Of a DNA stretch of 48,908 bases, positions 1 to 12,936 are shown piece after piece. Positions within the stretch are counted from its first letter, which is position 1. Each line of letters starts with the position of its first letter. The stretch is from Papiliotrema nemorosa. Lineage: Eukaryota; Basidiomycota; Tremellomycetes; Tremellales; Rhynchogastremaceae. The notes beneath the pieces are model-generated. The model worked only from the letters and a program-made list of their open reading frames with translations, was not told the DNA's origin and did no database searches. The stretch is from positions 1 to 48,908 of the forward strand of contig JASKOT010000058.1 in the NCBI GenBank assembly GCA_032158125.1, written 5' to 3'. Made by a program: the position numbers and the translations under genes.

Positions 1-64
1 CTTAAAAACAACTTTTCTCACCCCTTCCGGGTGTTGGGGTTACCGGGGTTTGCCGCACATCCCC

Positions 65-95
<31 letters not shown>

Positions 96-198
96 TTTGG
101 CTCGTTAAAGGCATGCATGGGTCGGTCTGCCCAGGGTCATGAGGCATAAGATGGTCGCTATGTACATTTACAAAGTCATCTGCGGTCTAGAGCGCACG
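1..198. other. Left contig end with C30 homopolymer
   Basis: Apart from the 3' flank of the PIF1 gene, this holds an uninterrupted run of 30 C at 66-95 and no coding signal. A G24 run lies equally close to the other end of the window, so both probably mark where assembly stopped. It is not a recognisable telomere repeat. Confidence 0.6.
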
Positions 199-2496
199 TC
201 ACTCGTCCGAGTCTACTTTCCATCGTTCAAATCTTTCAACTTGGTAGACCATTTGGTCACTTTTGGATGCGCTTGTACCTGAGGTCAACAGAGTGGACAG
301 AATCGTACTCACTTTGCTCGCATTGAATCCAAGCACCTGCAGCCCCTCCAACGATGTCGCCCGTGACAATGCGACATATGCTTGACCCTTCTCAAACACC
401 TTGCTGAGGTCGACCTTGACACGATCCAGCGCTATCGTCAGTCCATGGTCATACGAGCCATCGAAACCCACTTTGGCCTTGACTTTTGTGTATACTCATG
501 GCCCAGGCGAGAATCAGAGGCAGCTAGAGAATGAGCGTGCCTCCACCCGGACAAGGCTGACACACCTGAGTTCTCGAGGCCTGGACCTCTCCATTGGGCA
601 ATTCTGTTTTAAACGTGTCAAAGTCGATCACCATGTCCCGGAACCCTCCAGGAACCTTGAACCGCACGATGGGCAGCTGCTTGGAATGCGTCATTTTGGA
701 TTCCAACAATTCCCGCTGTTTAATCTTCTTTGCCCGCTCCTCCTCACTCAGATCGTTCATCCAGGCGTCTCGACTCCACTTGCCCTCGATATCCGTGTCA
801 AAGAATTGCTTGTGAACGAAGTCAATGACCTTGCCCATCGATCCATTGACCAGGGTCTCGTCTAAATTTTTGATGAGCATGACTTGGCAGTCGATCTTCA
901 ACATGATGTGTTTGGGCGCCATGAAATTCGACAAGAGCTTTTCTCTTTGCACTGGGTCTGTGATTGATCCGCCGTCTACCGCAGAGTAAGACCAGCCATC
1001 GGTATTGAGCGCGTCGAGTCGGGTCGAATTGGCTCGCTCGACGTCTTCACGACGCGGGAACAGTTCTGTAGCTACGATTCCGTCGTCGTAGATGATGGGT
1101 CGACTCAGCGAAGAGAATGCTTGGATGGATGCCGATGTCATGCGTCCAAATCGCATCTCGTTCAACATGTCGACGAAGCCTGATGATGAGCAAAGGTCGT
1201 ACAGGGTGCTCACGTTGATCCTTTTGCCGGAAAACTTTTGTCAAATTAACCGACATGCTAATTGTCTCCTCCCAGGTCGCAGCATCAAAGCAGAATTTTG
1301 TCGCAGCGGCTCCACCTTTGGTCACGGGGGGAAGTTGGAAAAAGTCGCCAGTGACGATGATCTGTATGCCACCAAAAGGTTTGGAACTCTTTCGGATCAT
1401 CTGTCCGATCTTGCAAAACTTGTCAAACAGATCTCCGTCGACCATGGAGACTGGCCTTAGCTGTCGAGTAGTCTCCTCGAGACTCACCTTCATCGATGAT
1501 CAACACTTTTGTCCGGGTCCACCTTGCCTGAGCCTTTTTATTTTTCCTGATTTTGCCCACCAGGACATCTGTCTTTTCAATACCCAATCCTACCCCTCCA
1601 AACGAGTGTAGAGTGACGCCACCAATGTTGCACGCTGCGATACCGGTAGAAGCGGTCACGGCGACTGCATCGGGAGAGTTGATGAATTTCTTTCGCAGAC
1701 CTTTGATGATCTCTCGTAGCAAGACTGATTTACCCGTACCTATCTGGGTCAGGGAGCTGAGCAAGCGATAGACGCACCAGCAGACCCCGTGAAAAAGATG
1801 TTTTTCCCTTCTGCGCATACCAGCTGTAAGACTTTTTGTTGTTCGGTTGACAGGGTCAACTTGGCTGATATGCTCATGCCTCCGGCACCTCCTGTAGCTG
1901 CTTTCGTGCGACTACCTGTGCTGTTTGTACTGCTCGCAGAGGCTGTTCTAGCAGGTCTCATGTCTCTGATTGTCAGTTGCAATGAGATGAAACATCCATA
2001 CCCATGCTGTTTATCCCAAGGCATCGAGCGGTCCTTCTGCGGTATGCTTGGCAAGACTTGAGGGGCGGGAATCCTCGTCGCAACCACCTTGGGTTTGGCG
2101 GGCTTCGAGCCGGATCCTGTCGAGGTGGAGGGAATGGGATCGGGTTGGTTCTCGCTCATCAGCGCTAGGATCGCTTTACGACGTCGATCGGCGGCTGTCT
2201 CGGTGGGGTCAAAGGGTGGTGGGGCGGGGGAGGCATCTCGATAGGCGACGAGTACTTTGCTTCGGTGTACGCTGCAAGGTCAACCAGGGGTTGAAGGAAA
2301 GGCTAGAGGCATACGGTTCGGGACTTCTGGGCCAATCCATCTCTTCTGATTGGGATGATGTGTGTGGTCTTTTCGGGGAGACTGGCTCGTCTTCTTCGAA
2401 TGATCGTTTGTGGGACATGATCCGGGACATGGGCGCTCTTGACGATGACCCTGTCGTCGACGTTGCTGTCGATGTTGGAGGAAAGAAGGATGGCAT
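199..2496 (-). CDS. PIF1: ATP-dependent DNA helicase PIF1/RRM3 family
   Basis: Superfamily 1B 5'-to-3' DNA helicase that in fungi acts at telomeres, G-quadruplexes and mitochondrial DNA. Eight exons: 2315-2496, 2002-2271, 1778-1965, 1488-1739, 1214-1450, 566-1179, 472-523 and 199-431. They join to 675 aa with no stop. Walker A GSAGTGKS (about residue 213) is created across the intron 1740-1777, and Walker B/DEAD-like IDEVSM (about 297) across 1451-1487. Further PIF1 marks are [37 protein letters not shown] and AYVALSRAT, in the family order. The N-terminal 190 residues are Ser/Pro-rich and poorly conserved; M23 or M27 could also serve as start. All seven introns are 34-43 nt with GT...AG. Its divergent neighbour RPF1 starts 158 bp away. 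The helicase call is firm. Nuclear versus mitochondrial destination cannot be told from the sequence. Confidence 0.96.
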
Positions 2497-2654
2497 GAAG
2501 AAGGGGTGAAGGAGGGAAAGAAAGTCGCGTCAACCTGGTTGTTGTTCATATTGTAATGCACGAGGGGGTTGATTACGTAATGTTTTGAGAAACATTTCAT
2601 CACCAACTTTTTGAGAGCTAATAGGTCATATCACCACTCTTAAACGACACCACC

Positions 2655-4111
2655 ATGGGGCGGGACAAGAAGATTGCAAACGCAATGAAGCGGTCGGACG
2701 AGCACCGCAAGCACAAGAGGGAAAAGGAGCAGGCGAAATTGAAGAGGCGCATGCAGATTAGGAAGGAGGAAAAGGAGAAGGGTGTCGGTGAGGAGCGTAA
2801 ACGGGTTAGTCTGCAGGGACCAGATGGGTCTTGCTGACGGGGCAGGAACGACTGGCAAAGAACATTCCCAACACTCTTGACAACACAAGAGTGTATGACT
2901 CGAGCTCTTACCTGACGGCCGACCCAAAGGTATTGCAAGCAGCTGCAGAACGAGCAGCCGAAGCTTCCCGGAGGGCAAACGAGTCGGCATCGGTCGACAG
3001 AGGGGTCGACTCGGATATGGAAGGTGATAGTGACGAAGAAGAGGCACCGGAAGCCGGACCGTCCACAACGCGGCAGTCACCCAATGAGACGCCGGTTACA
3101 GAAGCTGAAGAGGAGCCTGCTGTCGAGACACAACCTATCATGCCCGCTGGACCACCCAAAATCATGATCACGACTTCTCCTTCTCCATGTAAAGAGACCT
3201 ATGCGTTCTGCGAGGATTTGAGAGGCATCTTTCCCGGGGGAGAGTTTTTCAAACGACCCAAAGGACGAGGGTTTGAGCTCGGGAGAATATCGCGATGGGC
3301 TGCAAAGCGGCATTACAATGCCGTATTGGTGGTGAACGAGGATCACAAAACGCCAAGTGGGCTAATTGAGTCGAGGTCCGGCAAGAGCTGATTCGACAGA
3401 TGCCATCACCCTGATCAATCTTCCAGCCGGACCGACCGCCTATTTCAAGCTCACCAGTATACAACTTGGAAAGACCATCTCTGTGAGCACGTCTGTCTAC
3501 TTCACAGCTAATGTCAGGGACACGCCAAAGCGACTCCTCATTCTCGTGAGAGCCTTTCGACCGACAGAGACTGACCCTGCAGCGGAACTGATCTTGAACA
3601 ACTTTACCACCCTTCTCGGTAACTCTGTCGGCCGAGTGTTTGGTTCCTTGTTCCCACCTCAGCCGCAATTCAGAGGTCGTCAAGTTGTCACGCTGCACAA
3701 TCAACGGGATTTTCTCTTTTTCCGTCGACATCGGTATGCATTTACTTCTGCTACCGAGGCCAAGTTGCAGGAAATCGGCCCGAGGTTTACGCTCAAATTG
3801 CGCTGGCTGAGAAAGGGTCTGCCTGCCGTCAGAGCGGCGGACGGGTCGGTACCGCGAGGCGGCGACCCGGAAGAGGCCGATGCCGAAGACGATGATCTGG
3901 CGCGACAGGAGAGGCTGGACGAGGACGAGGCGATGGAAGAGATGGGCAAGGGTGTCAAGGCTTCCACCGGTAACGTGACAAATCTCGGTATTCCCGCATT
4001 GGATGCGGACGAGGAGTATGAGTGGAAATGGAAGGTGAGTTTGTCTGGTCTTGGCTTTGCTCATCTTTGCAGCCAAAGATGGAGGTATCGCGACGAACAT
4101 TCTTCTTGTAG
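2655..4111 (+). CDS. RPF1: Ribosome production factor 1 (Brix domain)
   Basis: Nucleolar factor of the large (60S) subunit pathway, a Brix-domain RNA-binding protein needed for ITS2 and 5.8S/25S maturation. Six exons: 2655-2804, 2846-3356, 3400-3482, 3518-3545, 3583-4034 and 4073-4111, giving 420 aa. A Lys/Arg-rich N-terminus is followed by an acidic stretch (residues about 105-150). The Brix domain runs from about 155 to 345 with [55 protein letters not shown] and [12 protein letters not shown] second acidic insert lies near residue 365. The last exon gives the family ending [19 protein letters not shown] only after removal of intron 4035-4072. The 28-nt exon 3518-3545 completes the [16 protein letters not shown] motif. 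About the usual size, slightly longer than yeast or human RPF1. Confidence 0.96.
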
Positions 4112-4431
4112 TTTTCGTGTAGATGTAATGCTGATGACTTTATGCCGGCCGAGTCTGGCTCACATGGGCAGGGGCTCTGAATCGGGTACGATTTGAGAAT
4201 CAGCCTGGGAAACGAGAGCTCGTAAAAAGACATCAGTGCGAAGAGAGTAGTGAACGTTGAGGAGCCAAAATGATTTGCGTGCTTCAGGCATAACGTCGGA
4301 GCGAAGTCTCAGAGCTGAAGGGCACTAACGCAAGAGTTTGGGTCATCAGCCGGCGAGCTCGCGTTGGTAGCATGGTCAGGCATCTCCTTCTCAAGAATAA
4401 GCGGTCAAACGCCAAGTTTCGATGTCATTCA
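4112..4431. other. Intergenic, RPF1 3' flank
   Basis: About 320 bp after the RPF1 stop. I see no convincing coding frame, tRNA or repeat here; only short ORFs broken by stops. Confidence 0.5.
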
Positions 4432-4910
4432 AGCATGACATGAGGCGAGAATCGCAGACGGCCGTCTCTTCAGAGGTATGCTTTATTCACGTCATTCTGG
4501 ACGGTGGCCGTCGACGCTCGAAAGCGCCCAGCATAGAGTCCTCAGGATAGTGGCGGACCTGGTGGAAGGAGTAGGATTCGGATACGGGGACCAGGACGCA
4601 CTGACGACGTCAAGCAGGAGTTTGACCGCTGGACATTTGTCCCGACTCCGCCTTCCTGCTAATGTGACCAAAAGCCTGCGTCGTGCGGTTCAGCATTGAC
4701 AAAGGTGTAGCCACGGCCACCTTGCATGGCCTCGTCGAAGAGTTGCCACCCGACATCGACCCGGCCGTATCCGGCGTTTATGTCGACCACCACTGCTTCA
4801 TTGACAAGCAGCCGCTGCGGTTGAGAGGGGACACATTGTGTGTACTGGACCACGAAAGGGCCCGTAGTCTACGTCGGTGCTTGCGAAAGAACATCAAGCA
4901 CTCGCGTTGA
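4432..4910 (+). CDS. Possible small unrecognised gene, exon model incomplete
   Basis: Two segments look coding on the plus strand but could not be joined into one clean model. A short one around 4600-4650 reads DDVKQEFDRWTFVPTP. A longer open frame runs to a TGA at 4908-4910 and contains FSIDKGVATATLHGLVEELP and GVYVDHHCFIDKQPLRLRGD. The longer segment has roughly 70 percent G/C at third positions in this frame, against about 58 percent in the best antisense frame, which favours plus-strand coding. A candidate ATG with a following GTATGC donor lies near 4432-4486. The stop is only 10 bp before the next gene's ATG. I recognise no family. It could also be a decayed gene or the 5' leader of the SWIB gene. 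Confidence 0.3.
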
Positions 4911-4920
4911 GCATTTTCGC

Positions 4921-5944
4921 ATGTCGGCGGTAAGTCCTTTGACTACACACATCGTCGCGACTGATACGCAGTTTGCGGCGGGCTTGGTCCCAGAGATCCG
5001 GACTATCCTCGAGAAGAGTGATCTGTCTCAAGTGTGAGCATGCAACATGTCCCTCTTGTTGATATATAGATCCGCAAAAGGCGTCCGGAAACAGCTGGTT
5101 GCTCGAGGACATGATGCTGAAACCATCAAGGCCAACCGTGCCTCGATCGACGAAAGGGTGAACAACAGCTCAACCGTTGCTAACCTCAGATTGAAATGAT
5201 CTACTCGGAGCTGACCAACGACGACCCGGGATCGCCGTCGTCTGCCGAAGTACCGCTGGTGTCACATCCTCCATCCTCCCTCCCTGAACCGCTGCGCAAG
5301 GTGAAACAAGAGGTCAAGGTCGAGGCCAAGGTCATCCCGGGTCCAGCTGCACAGGGCTATGGAGAGAGTGACGCGGACATGGCTGCCAGGCTACAGAGGG
5401 AGTTTGACGCTGAAGGGAGCAGAGGAAGAGCGAGCAGGAGTGGGGCGGTCAAGAAGAAACCGGTCAAGCGGAAATCCAAGGCCACGATCGATGACGAGGA
5501 TGGGGAACCCAAGAAGAAGAGAAAGGGTGGGGGTGGGGGGGCATTCAATAAGGAGATGATACTCAGGTGGGTCAACGGGTGTTCCAAAATTGACCCTAGT
5601 GATGCGCTCGCTGGTCTGGTCGGGGAGCAAAGGATGTCACGCCCACAGACGGTAAAGCGGTTGTGGGAACACATCAAGGAGCATGGACTGCAGGATCCGA
5701 GTGATGGGAGGTACATTCTATGCGACGACGCGTTTAAATCCGTCTTCAACACGGACAAGCTGCACATGTTCACGTGGGTCCACCGGTAGTCATCACTGAT
5801 GCCAGGATGAACAAGATATTGGGACATCATCTGCTCGATCCTGAAGAGGTCGCTGGGGACGTCAAGCCCGTGACAAGGAAAGATCCGACGGTCAAGGCGG
5901 AGCAGTTGAGCTCGGCGATGATTGACGACAGTGACGAGGAGTAG
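4921..5944 (+). CDS. SWIB/MDM2-domain protein with DEK C-terminal-type N-terminus (TRI1/UAF30-like)
   Basis: Chromatin-linked protein of the yeast Tri1/Uaf30 class; Uaf30 belongs to the RNA polymerase I upstream activating factor. Five exons: 4921-4929, 4972-5033, 5070-5157, 5190-5773 and 5806-5944, giving 293 aa. Residues 1-60 form a DEK_C-like helical domain (LVPEIRTILEKSDLSQVSAK, KGVRKQLVARG). A Lys-rich, acidic, probably disordered linker with KKKPVKRKSK and EPKKKRKGG (nuclear-localisation-like) follows. The SWIB domain spans about 175-265, with MSRPQTVKRLWEHIKEHGLQ, RYILCDDAF and HMFTMNKILGHHLL, the last formed across intron 5774-5805. The first coding exon is only 9 nt (Met-Ser-Ala). 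Tri1 and Uaf30 are paralogues in yeast and cannot be separated here. The stop lies 18 bp from the convergent bL31m stop. Confidence 0.9.
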
Positions 5945-5962
5945 GACGATGCATGTTGTAGT

Positions 5963-6481
5963 CTATTTTTTCTTCCCACCTTTGGTCGGTGCCGCCTTTT
6001 TGATCTTTGGCGGAGGTGCCTTTTCTTCCCTTCCGCCCTCGCTCATCCAGCTCAGATCGTCCACCACCTGCCCTTTTTCGGGTCCAAGCATGGCGCCTGA
6101 TCCTTCTTCTCCCCCTAGATCCATGGCCTCGAATTTTCTCCTGAACCTTCCCACTCGTCCTTCTTGGTCTTCTAGTCCCCGTTTTTCCGTTCCTGGTGCC
6201 CAGAGGGGGTTATTTGTGACATCTCGGGTCAATCGAGCGATAGATGGGGACGGGGCAGTGGTGTAGGAGGTGAATGTAGATCCATCCGAGAGGACGATGC
6301 GTTGAGCGTATAGGCGGGGGAGAGGGGCGGGGATGGTCGGATCAGCCTTGGTGTGTCGCCTGAGATATCGCCATGGGTTGTAGTATGGCTCGGATGTGGG
6401 GAAGGACGAGGTGAATGCACGTTTTGGGTTTGCGAGGGTGCGGGTCGCAGTCAGGGCCGATGTGGATGCTCGAGCAGACAT
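5963..6481 (-). CDS. Mitochondrial large-subunit ribosomal protein bL31m (yeast Mrpl36-like)
   Basis: Single-exon gene, 172 aa. The N-terminus is rich in Arg, Ser, Ala and Thr with no acidic residue in the first 18 positions, as expected for a mitochondrial presequence. The centre (about residues 58-95) contains RIVLSDGSTFTSYTT followed by SIARLTRDVTNNPLWAPG, matching the bacterial/mitochondrial L31 pattern of a strand ending in DGST then a conserved N-x-LW. The C-terminus is basic (KIKKAAPTKGGKKK) and carries a WMSEGG motif. Expected role: structural component of the mitoribosome large subunit. One of the few intronless genes here. It starts 133 bp from the divergent DAHP synthase gene. Family assignment rests on a short conserved core. 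Confidence 0.72.
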   Translation of the reverse strand: MSARASTSALTATRTLANPKRAFTSSFPTSEPYYNPWRYLRRHTKADPTIPAPLPRLYAQRIVLSDGSTFTSYTTAPSPSIARLTRDVTNNPLWAPGTEKRGLEDQEGRVGRFRRKFEAMDLGGEEGSGAMLGPEKGQVVDDLSWMSEGGREEKAPPPKIKKAAPTKGGKKK

Positions 6482-6614
6482 GGTGTGGTGGTAGGTGTAG
6501 AGGGGGGAGGGTTGGGATTGAAATGTCAGAGGGCGAATCTCACCGTGGGAGACCTCTTCTCCCTATATTTACCCCTCCACCTGAAAAGTCGACTCTACAG
6601 TTTACACCATCGCC

Positions 6615-8355
<1,741 letters not shown>

Positions 8356-8359
8356 TGCA

Positions 8360-9000
8360 TCATTCGAGCATTTTTCTAGCCCCTTGTACGATGATTCTGT
8401 GTTCCACCGTATGTATCCTCGCCTCCAGCTCTTCCAATGTTTCATCCCTCATCTCAATCTCTTCGACGACCAACGGTTCCCCTCGGTCCACCTCGGCAAT
8501 CACTCGATGCACCATGGCTCCGGTCTTGGTCGTCTCGCCCCGCTTGTACGCCTCGTATGCTCGACCAATCGCATTGGCCCCGTCGAACGCTTTGGGCAAT
8601 GCGGGGTGAAGGTTGATGCAGGGGACGTGGGCCGCGTTGGTGATTTCTAGAAACTTGTCTGAGAGGATGAGCATCCACCCGGCGAGCACGACCAGGTCGG
8701 GTGTGGTGGAGACGACCAGTTGAGCGACGTGACGGTCGAAATCTTGTCGACTGGAACCTGGGTTTCTGGTGAGAAAGGTTTTGAGGGCGCAGACGGTGGA
8801 AGGGATGTTGTGTCGAGCGGCTCGTTCTAGGCCATAGACATTGGAACGGGAGGAAATGACATGGGTGATTTGGGCATTTGGCAAGGCATCGGTCCCAGCA
8901 GCATCTATCAATGCTTGCAAGTTGGACCCTAGAGTCAGATACACCACACGAGGGACCCACCCGAGCCCGAGATGAGGACAGTGATGCGTCGCGGGGTCAT
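8360..9000 (-). CDS. ADE8: Phosphoribosylglycinamide formyltransferase (GART)
   Basis: Transfers a formyl group from 10-formyltetrahydrofolate to GAR in step 3 of purine synthesis. Two exons: 8961-9000 and 8360-8928, 202 aa. The 32-nt intron 8929-8960 falls inside the glycine-rich phosphate loop and its removal yields VLISGSGSNLQALI. Other marks: ITHVISSRSNVYGLERA, VVLAGWMLILS, the catalytic-site segment CINLHPALPKAFDGANAI, and GAMVHRVIAEVDRGEPLV with the conserved Asp. Length matches fungal Ade8, a stand-alone enzyme rather than the trifunctional animal protein. The stop is 4 bp from that of the DAHP synthase, so the two 3' UTRs must overlap. Divergent start 61 bp from the next gene. Confidence 0.96.
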
Positions 9001-9061
9001 TTGGTGAAAGAGTTGAAAATCATCAGAAATAATAATCTTTCCATCTACTCTACATTTCACC

Positions 9062-9917
9062 ATGGGACGCTCCAAGCCTAGGACCCACAAACGACCACCC
9101 CCTAAAACACCCACCCAAATGCCCGCCGGGGACCTCTCATCGGCGCTACATACATGGTCGACCTCGGCATTGGGGCGGTTGGACGCTCTGCCCAAGTTGA
9201 CCCAATCGCAACTGTCTGCCATTGCAGGCGCCGCGGCTGGGGTCGATGGACAGCAGGGTAATCTCCCCATCGACCTCCCGGCCAGTCTGGCAGCATTGTT
9301 CGAGGCAAAGCTCACGCTCGATCGGGAAAAGGCAAAGCTTATGCGCATGCAAAAGGAGCTCAAGGGGTATCGCGAAGGGGTCGCTGCGGTCGCTGGCAAG
9401 GGCAAAGAGATTGCCGATGAGTGTACATGTGGGAGGCAGTGAGTTTTCCTAGTAAAACCGCTAACGCGAGACACTCGCCCGTGTATGAAGAGTATTCAGA
9501 TGAAGAGTGCTACAATTGCGAATGCGATTGTCATTACGAGTGTGATCACGATCACGAGGCATGCGATTGCGAAGAGGACTATGAGCATACGTGTGGGCCA
9601 GTCACCATTCCGAATCCCTATCTACAAAAAGATCCGAATCAAATGTCGTATCAGCAGGCGTTGGAGGCATATCGCGATGAGAGGGACAATGCAGCGAGGG
9701 GGTTGGACGAGATTGGAGGGATGTTTAGAGCGGCGGGTTGGGAGCCGGAGCCTCAGCGGCAGCGGCCTCTGGTGGAGGACCCGGAGAGATTGGTGAGTAC
9801 GTTTAGGGTGAGGGCTAATCACAGGACGAGGCGGTACGGGAATTGTTCAATTGGATCAAGGCAGTGGTGTGGACGATTGAGCAAGCTGCCATTGTCGCTG
9901 GACGACGGAGAACATGA
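9062..9917 (+). CDS. Unrecognised protein with Cys/Asp/Glu/His-rich centre
   Basis: Three exons, 9062-9438, 9471-9792 and 9825-9917, 263 aa. I do not recognise a family. The N-terminus is basic and Pro-rich, followed by a helical region (ALGRLDALPKLTQSQLSAIA; ALFEAKLTLDREKAKLMRMQ looks coiled-coil). CTCGRQ ends exon 1. The centre, about residues 127-165, is striking: about ten Cys interleaved with Asp, Glu and His (CYNCECDCHYECDHDHEACD). This could bind metal but matches no zinc-finger spacing I know. The C-terminal third has YQQALEAYRDERDNAARGLD and a final helix LFNWIKAVVWTIEQAA. Both introns are 32 nt. The stop is 7 bp from the convergent eIF3e stop. Confidence 0.85.
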
Positions 9918-9924
9918 TGCATCT

Positions 9925-11305
9925 CTATGCTACAACAGGACGTCGACGGGTCTCTCGCGGGGCAGGTTGTCCCGAGCTCTGCAATGCGAATTGGATGGCT
10001 TGTGATCGGAAGGCCAAGCCTCGGGTCGTCTCGATGAGGGTGGCGGCAGGGGTGGAGTGGGTTCGGGAAATGTACAGCATGTTGGATTTGAGGTCGATTT
10101 TGGCTTCCACGCCAATTCTCGAATCCCTAATGAGGTTGACAATCCACCTCTCGCCTTCCTCCTCGCTGAGGTTGAGCGTTTTGGACAGGTCTTTAATGTC
10201 GATCCGTTGATGTATCCTGCAAAAGACCTCGCTGACGAGCCATCGGGCGTTTTCCACAAACTCGTCGGCAAAGCCGGAAAGGAAGAAGTCGGCTCGGACG
10301 ACTGAATCGGCGACGGAGAGTCTCTCTTGGGCTTTTTCAAAGTCGAAATCTAGGTAGAGGTCTTTGAGAAAGGTGGTGACGGGGTCGACGTATTGATACT
10401 CTTCCATTTGTACGATTCGCGTGAGCTCTTTGAGCCGTCTGTTGGAGGTTGGGGCGGATCGCGAGAGGATGGCAGCCGCGACGAGGTATCGCAAGAGGTG
10501 AGGGCAGGACGTTTGGATGGTGTTGAGGTAGGCGGGGGAGAGGAACATGTCGAGAAGGGCTTGCGAGCCGTCGGGGAGGTTGAAGTAGACGAACAGGGAC
10601 CAATGGAGGAGCCAAGCTCGGGCTTGGAGTTGTGCCAAAGGTTGTGGTGACCCGTCGATGATGTCTCGGAGGTCCTTGACCTCGGACGCGGCAGCTTCCC
10701 ATTCACCGGAGAGGATGTTGGATGCAAGTTTACCCCAATGAGCCGAGACGTTGAGTTCGTAGGAGGGGGAGAAGAGGAGGAAATGGTAGAGGAAATTGGC
10801 GGCACCAGAGTAGTTGCCGAGGGTGTATTGGTACTGACCGAAGTAGTACAGGGCGTTGATCTGGTCCATGCTGATCTGGCGTCAGGAGGATTGGGTCCAG
10901 GCACTCACATTGTAGTCGGCTTTGAGCATTTCCAGATTCTTGTCTCTGTCGGAACCCGTACGCAGCTTGGCCACGGCTTCTGGGTCCTCAATGACTTTCA
11001 TGACGGGTTGTGCTTGCTCTTGAAGCTTTTGGAATTTGGAGATGGCGTCTTGGCGGAGTTGGGCGAAATCGGGTTTGGTGTCAATGTGAGCTTGTTCGTG
11101 AAACTGCTCGACATAGTCAACCATGTTGGTGCCCGCGACGAGATCATACTGGGCTTTGACGATTTGGTCATGGGGGAAGAGGGATAGCTCGGAGAGGTGG
11201 TCCAGCAGCGGGATGGCGAGGTGTCGGTCCAGATGCGGGATCAGGGTCTGGATGTGAGCTGGCATCAGTGGGTGTACTCACCTGCGTCAGGTCATGCTCC
11301 GCCAT
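9925..11305 (-). CDS. Eukaryotic translation initiation factor 3 subunit E (INT6)
   Basis: PCI-domain subunit of the eIF3 complex in the cytosol. Three exons, 11282-11305, 10909-11247 and 9925-10875, 437 aa, the usual size. The N-terminus MAEHDLTQ is joined to [20 protein letters not shown] by removing intron 11248-11281, matching the INT6 start. Further marks: [62 protein letters not shown] and [18 protein letters not shown]. The PCI/winged-helix end reads [20 protein letters not shown] and [19 protein letters not shown]. Presence of eIF3e indicates a full-size eIF3, as in filamentous fungi and unlike Saccharomyces, which lacks this subunit. Same orientation as COX15 upstream, 152 bp away. 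Confidence 0.96.
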
Positions 11306-11457
11306 GGTGAGTGGTAGTGGGTGAGGTAGAGTGAAAGTTGAAACAATAACGAGGGGGGATGAGATTTGCACCATTTATCCGAAATCGCCGCATTGTGGCA
11401 CTTGTCACCGAAGCCAATGCATACAATCATGAGTGGGGTCTATGCAGTCTATATGGA

Positions 11458-12853
11458 TTATAATTTTTTCGCGAGCTGGATAGCAGCTTTGGGTCGACGT
11501 AGAGCCACACCCAACGCCGTCAGACAGGTCAACAAGACGACACTGCCGGCCTGGTGCATCGCCGCCAGTGGGACGGGTACCAGGTAGAGCAAGGTCGTGA
11601 TGCCGAGTGTCACCTGGGTCACCGCGGCGGCAGCGGTGAGATCGGCCAAACGGCGGGTCGTTTGCGGGAGGGTATGGCGTAGTGCTGGGGCTCGTGCGAG
11701 GAAGGGGAGGGTCATGAGGACGGTGAATGTGGAGGTCGCCTGGAGGTGAGCGAGCGAATCGTTTTGCACATACGAATAAACGGTGGTCAAACTGTGCGGT
11801 GACGGGGTTTTCAAAGAGGTTTCTCCACCATAGATCAGAGTCGGATTTGGCATAGCGAGGGTCCATGAGCTCGGGGGGGACGAGATGTCCACCCATGGTT
11901 GGGAATTCATTGTATACCAATCCTGCATCGAGACCCGCGACAAAGGCGCCAGATACTGCAGTGATGAACACCATTCCGGCAGCGAGATGAGCCACGCCTT
12001 TGAAGCGGGTCAACGCGCGAGAGGGGATCAGAGGCGGTGCCCGCAAGTCGCGACGGAGGGAGAGGGCGGTGGAGAGCATCCCGAGGTAGAGGACCAAAGC
12101 GGCAGAGAGATGTGCCGCGAGACGGTACTGGGAGACCCGCGGCACGGCTTTGGTGTCGATGATCTCCTGCTCGAGACCGGATTTGACCATGTACCACCCA
12201 ATGACCCCTTGCATTCCGATTCCGAGACCGAGGAGGACGAGGCGGGTGGGTAGGCCTCGGGGGAGTCTATATCTCGTCATGTAGTAGACGGCCGGGATGG
12301 TGAATCTGGCGTCAGGGTGGAAATGGTGAGGACCTACACCAAGCCTAGTGTTCTGCCTCCGATGCGATGTGCCCATTCCATGTAAAAGATCTTTTTGAAT
12401 TCGCTCATTTCGATTTTGGAGTTGAGCCTAGAGTCAGGGAGGTCAGTGTGGTACTTACAAGACGCCTTCAGGGGAGACTTTGTATTTTTCCCATTCTGCG
12501 GCCCAGTCTGCGTCGGTGAGGGGTGGGAGAACACCTGTGACGAGGTTCCATTCGGTGATGCTGAGACCTGATTCGGTGAGACGGGTCAATCCGCCAACTA
12601 CGAGAATGCCAAAGACGAGGGTGGAGCAGCCGAAAAGCCATTTGGGGAGGGAGCGGGGTAGGACTGGCGTGGGTTGGGTGAATGCGGCAGTGGTGAAGGA
12701 TCGGGAGGAAGAGAAGAATGGGTGGGTCCGATGGGTCGAGGGGGTGAAGAAAGTGCGTGTTGTAAAGGGCCTGGAAGTTGTAAGGCTGGGTCTCGGGCTG
12801 GATCTCAGGCTGGGTGCTTGAGCCAGCCTGAAGGGGAGACGCATCGACCACAT
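11458..12853 (-). CDS. COX15: Heme A synthase, mitochondrial
   Basis: Inner-membrane enzyme oxidising heme O to heme A for cytochrome c oxidase. Four exons, 12459-12853, 12338-12427, 11774-12305 and 11458-11739, 432 aa. The N-terminus is a long Arg/Ser/Thr-rich mitochondrial presequence (about 70 residues) from Met at 12853; a second Met lies three codons on. Conserved elements: [37 protein letters not shown] (heme-ligating His), [75 protein letters not shown] and [13 protein letters not shown] (C-terminal His ligand). About eight hydrophobic segments. The intron 12306-12337 uses donor GTAGGT, which alone keeps the frame [12 protein letters not shown]. Confidence 0.96.
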
Positions 12854-12936
12854 GGATGAGTGAAGAGTAGAAAAGTGGACAAGATGGCGATCGCCAATTA
12901 TTCCACGCAGATATAACATGTGACTAAAAAAAACGA

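Noticed and set aside
1..60. Telomeric repeat at the left end
   Set aside because: GGGTGTTGGGG and GGGGTTT stretches are present but there is no tandem TTAGGG-type array.
3249..4100. 283-codon open frame on the minus strand
   Set aside because: Antisense to the RPF1 exons, which carry the full Brix signature; the antisense product has no domain.
10350..10904. 184-codon minus-strand frame
   Set aside because: Frame-shifted shadow of eIF3e; Ser/Pro/Thr-rich with no domain.
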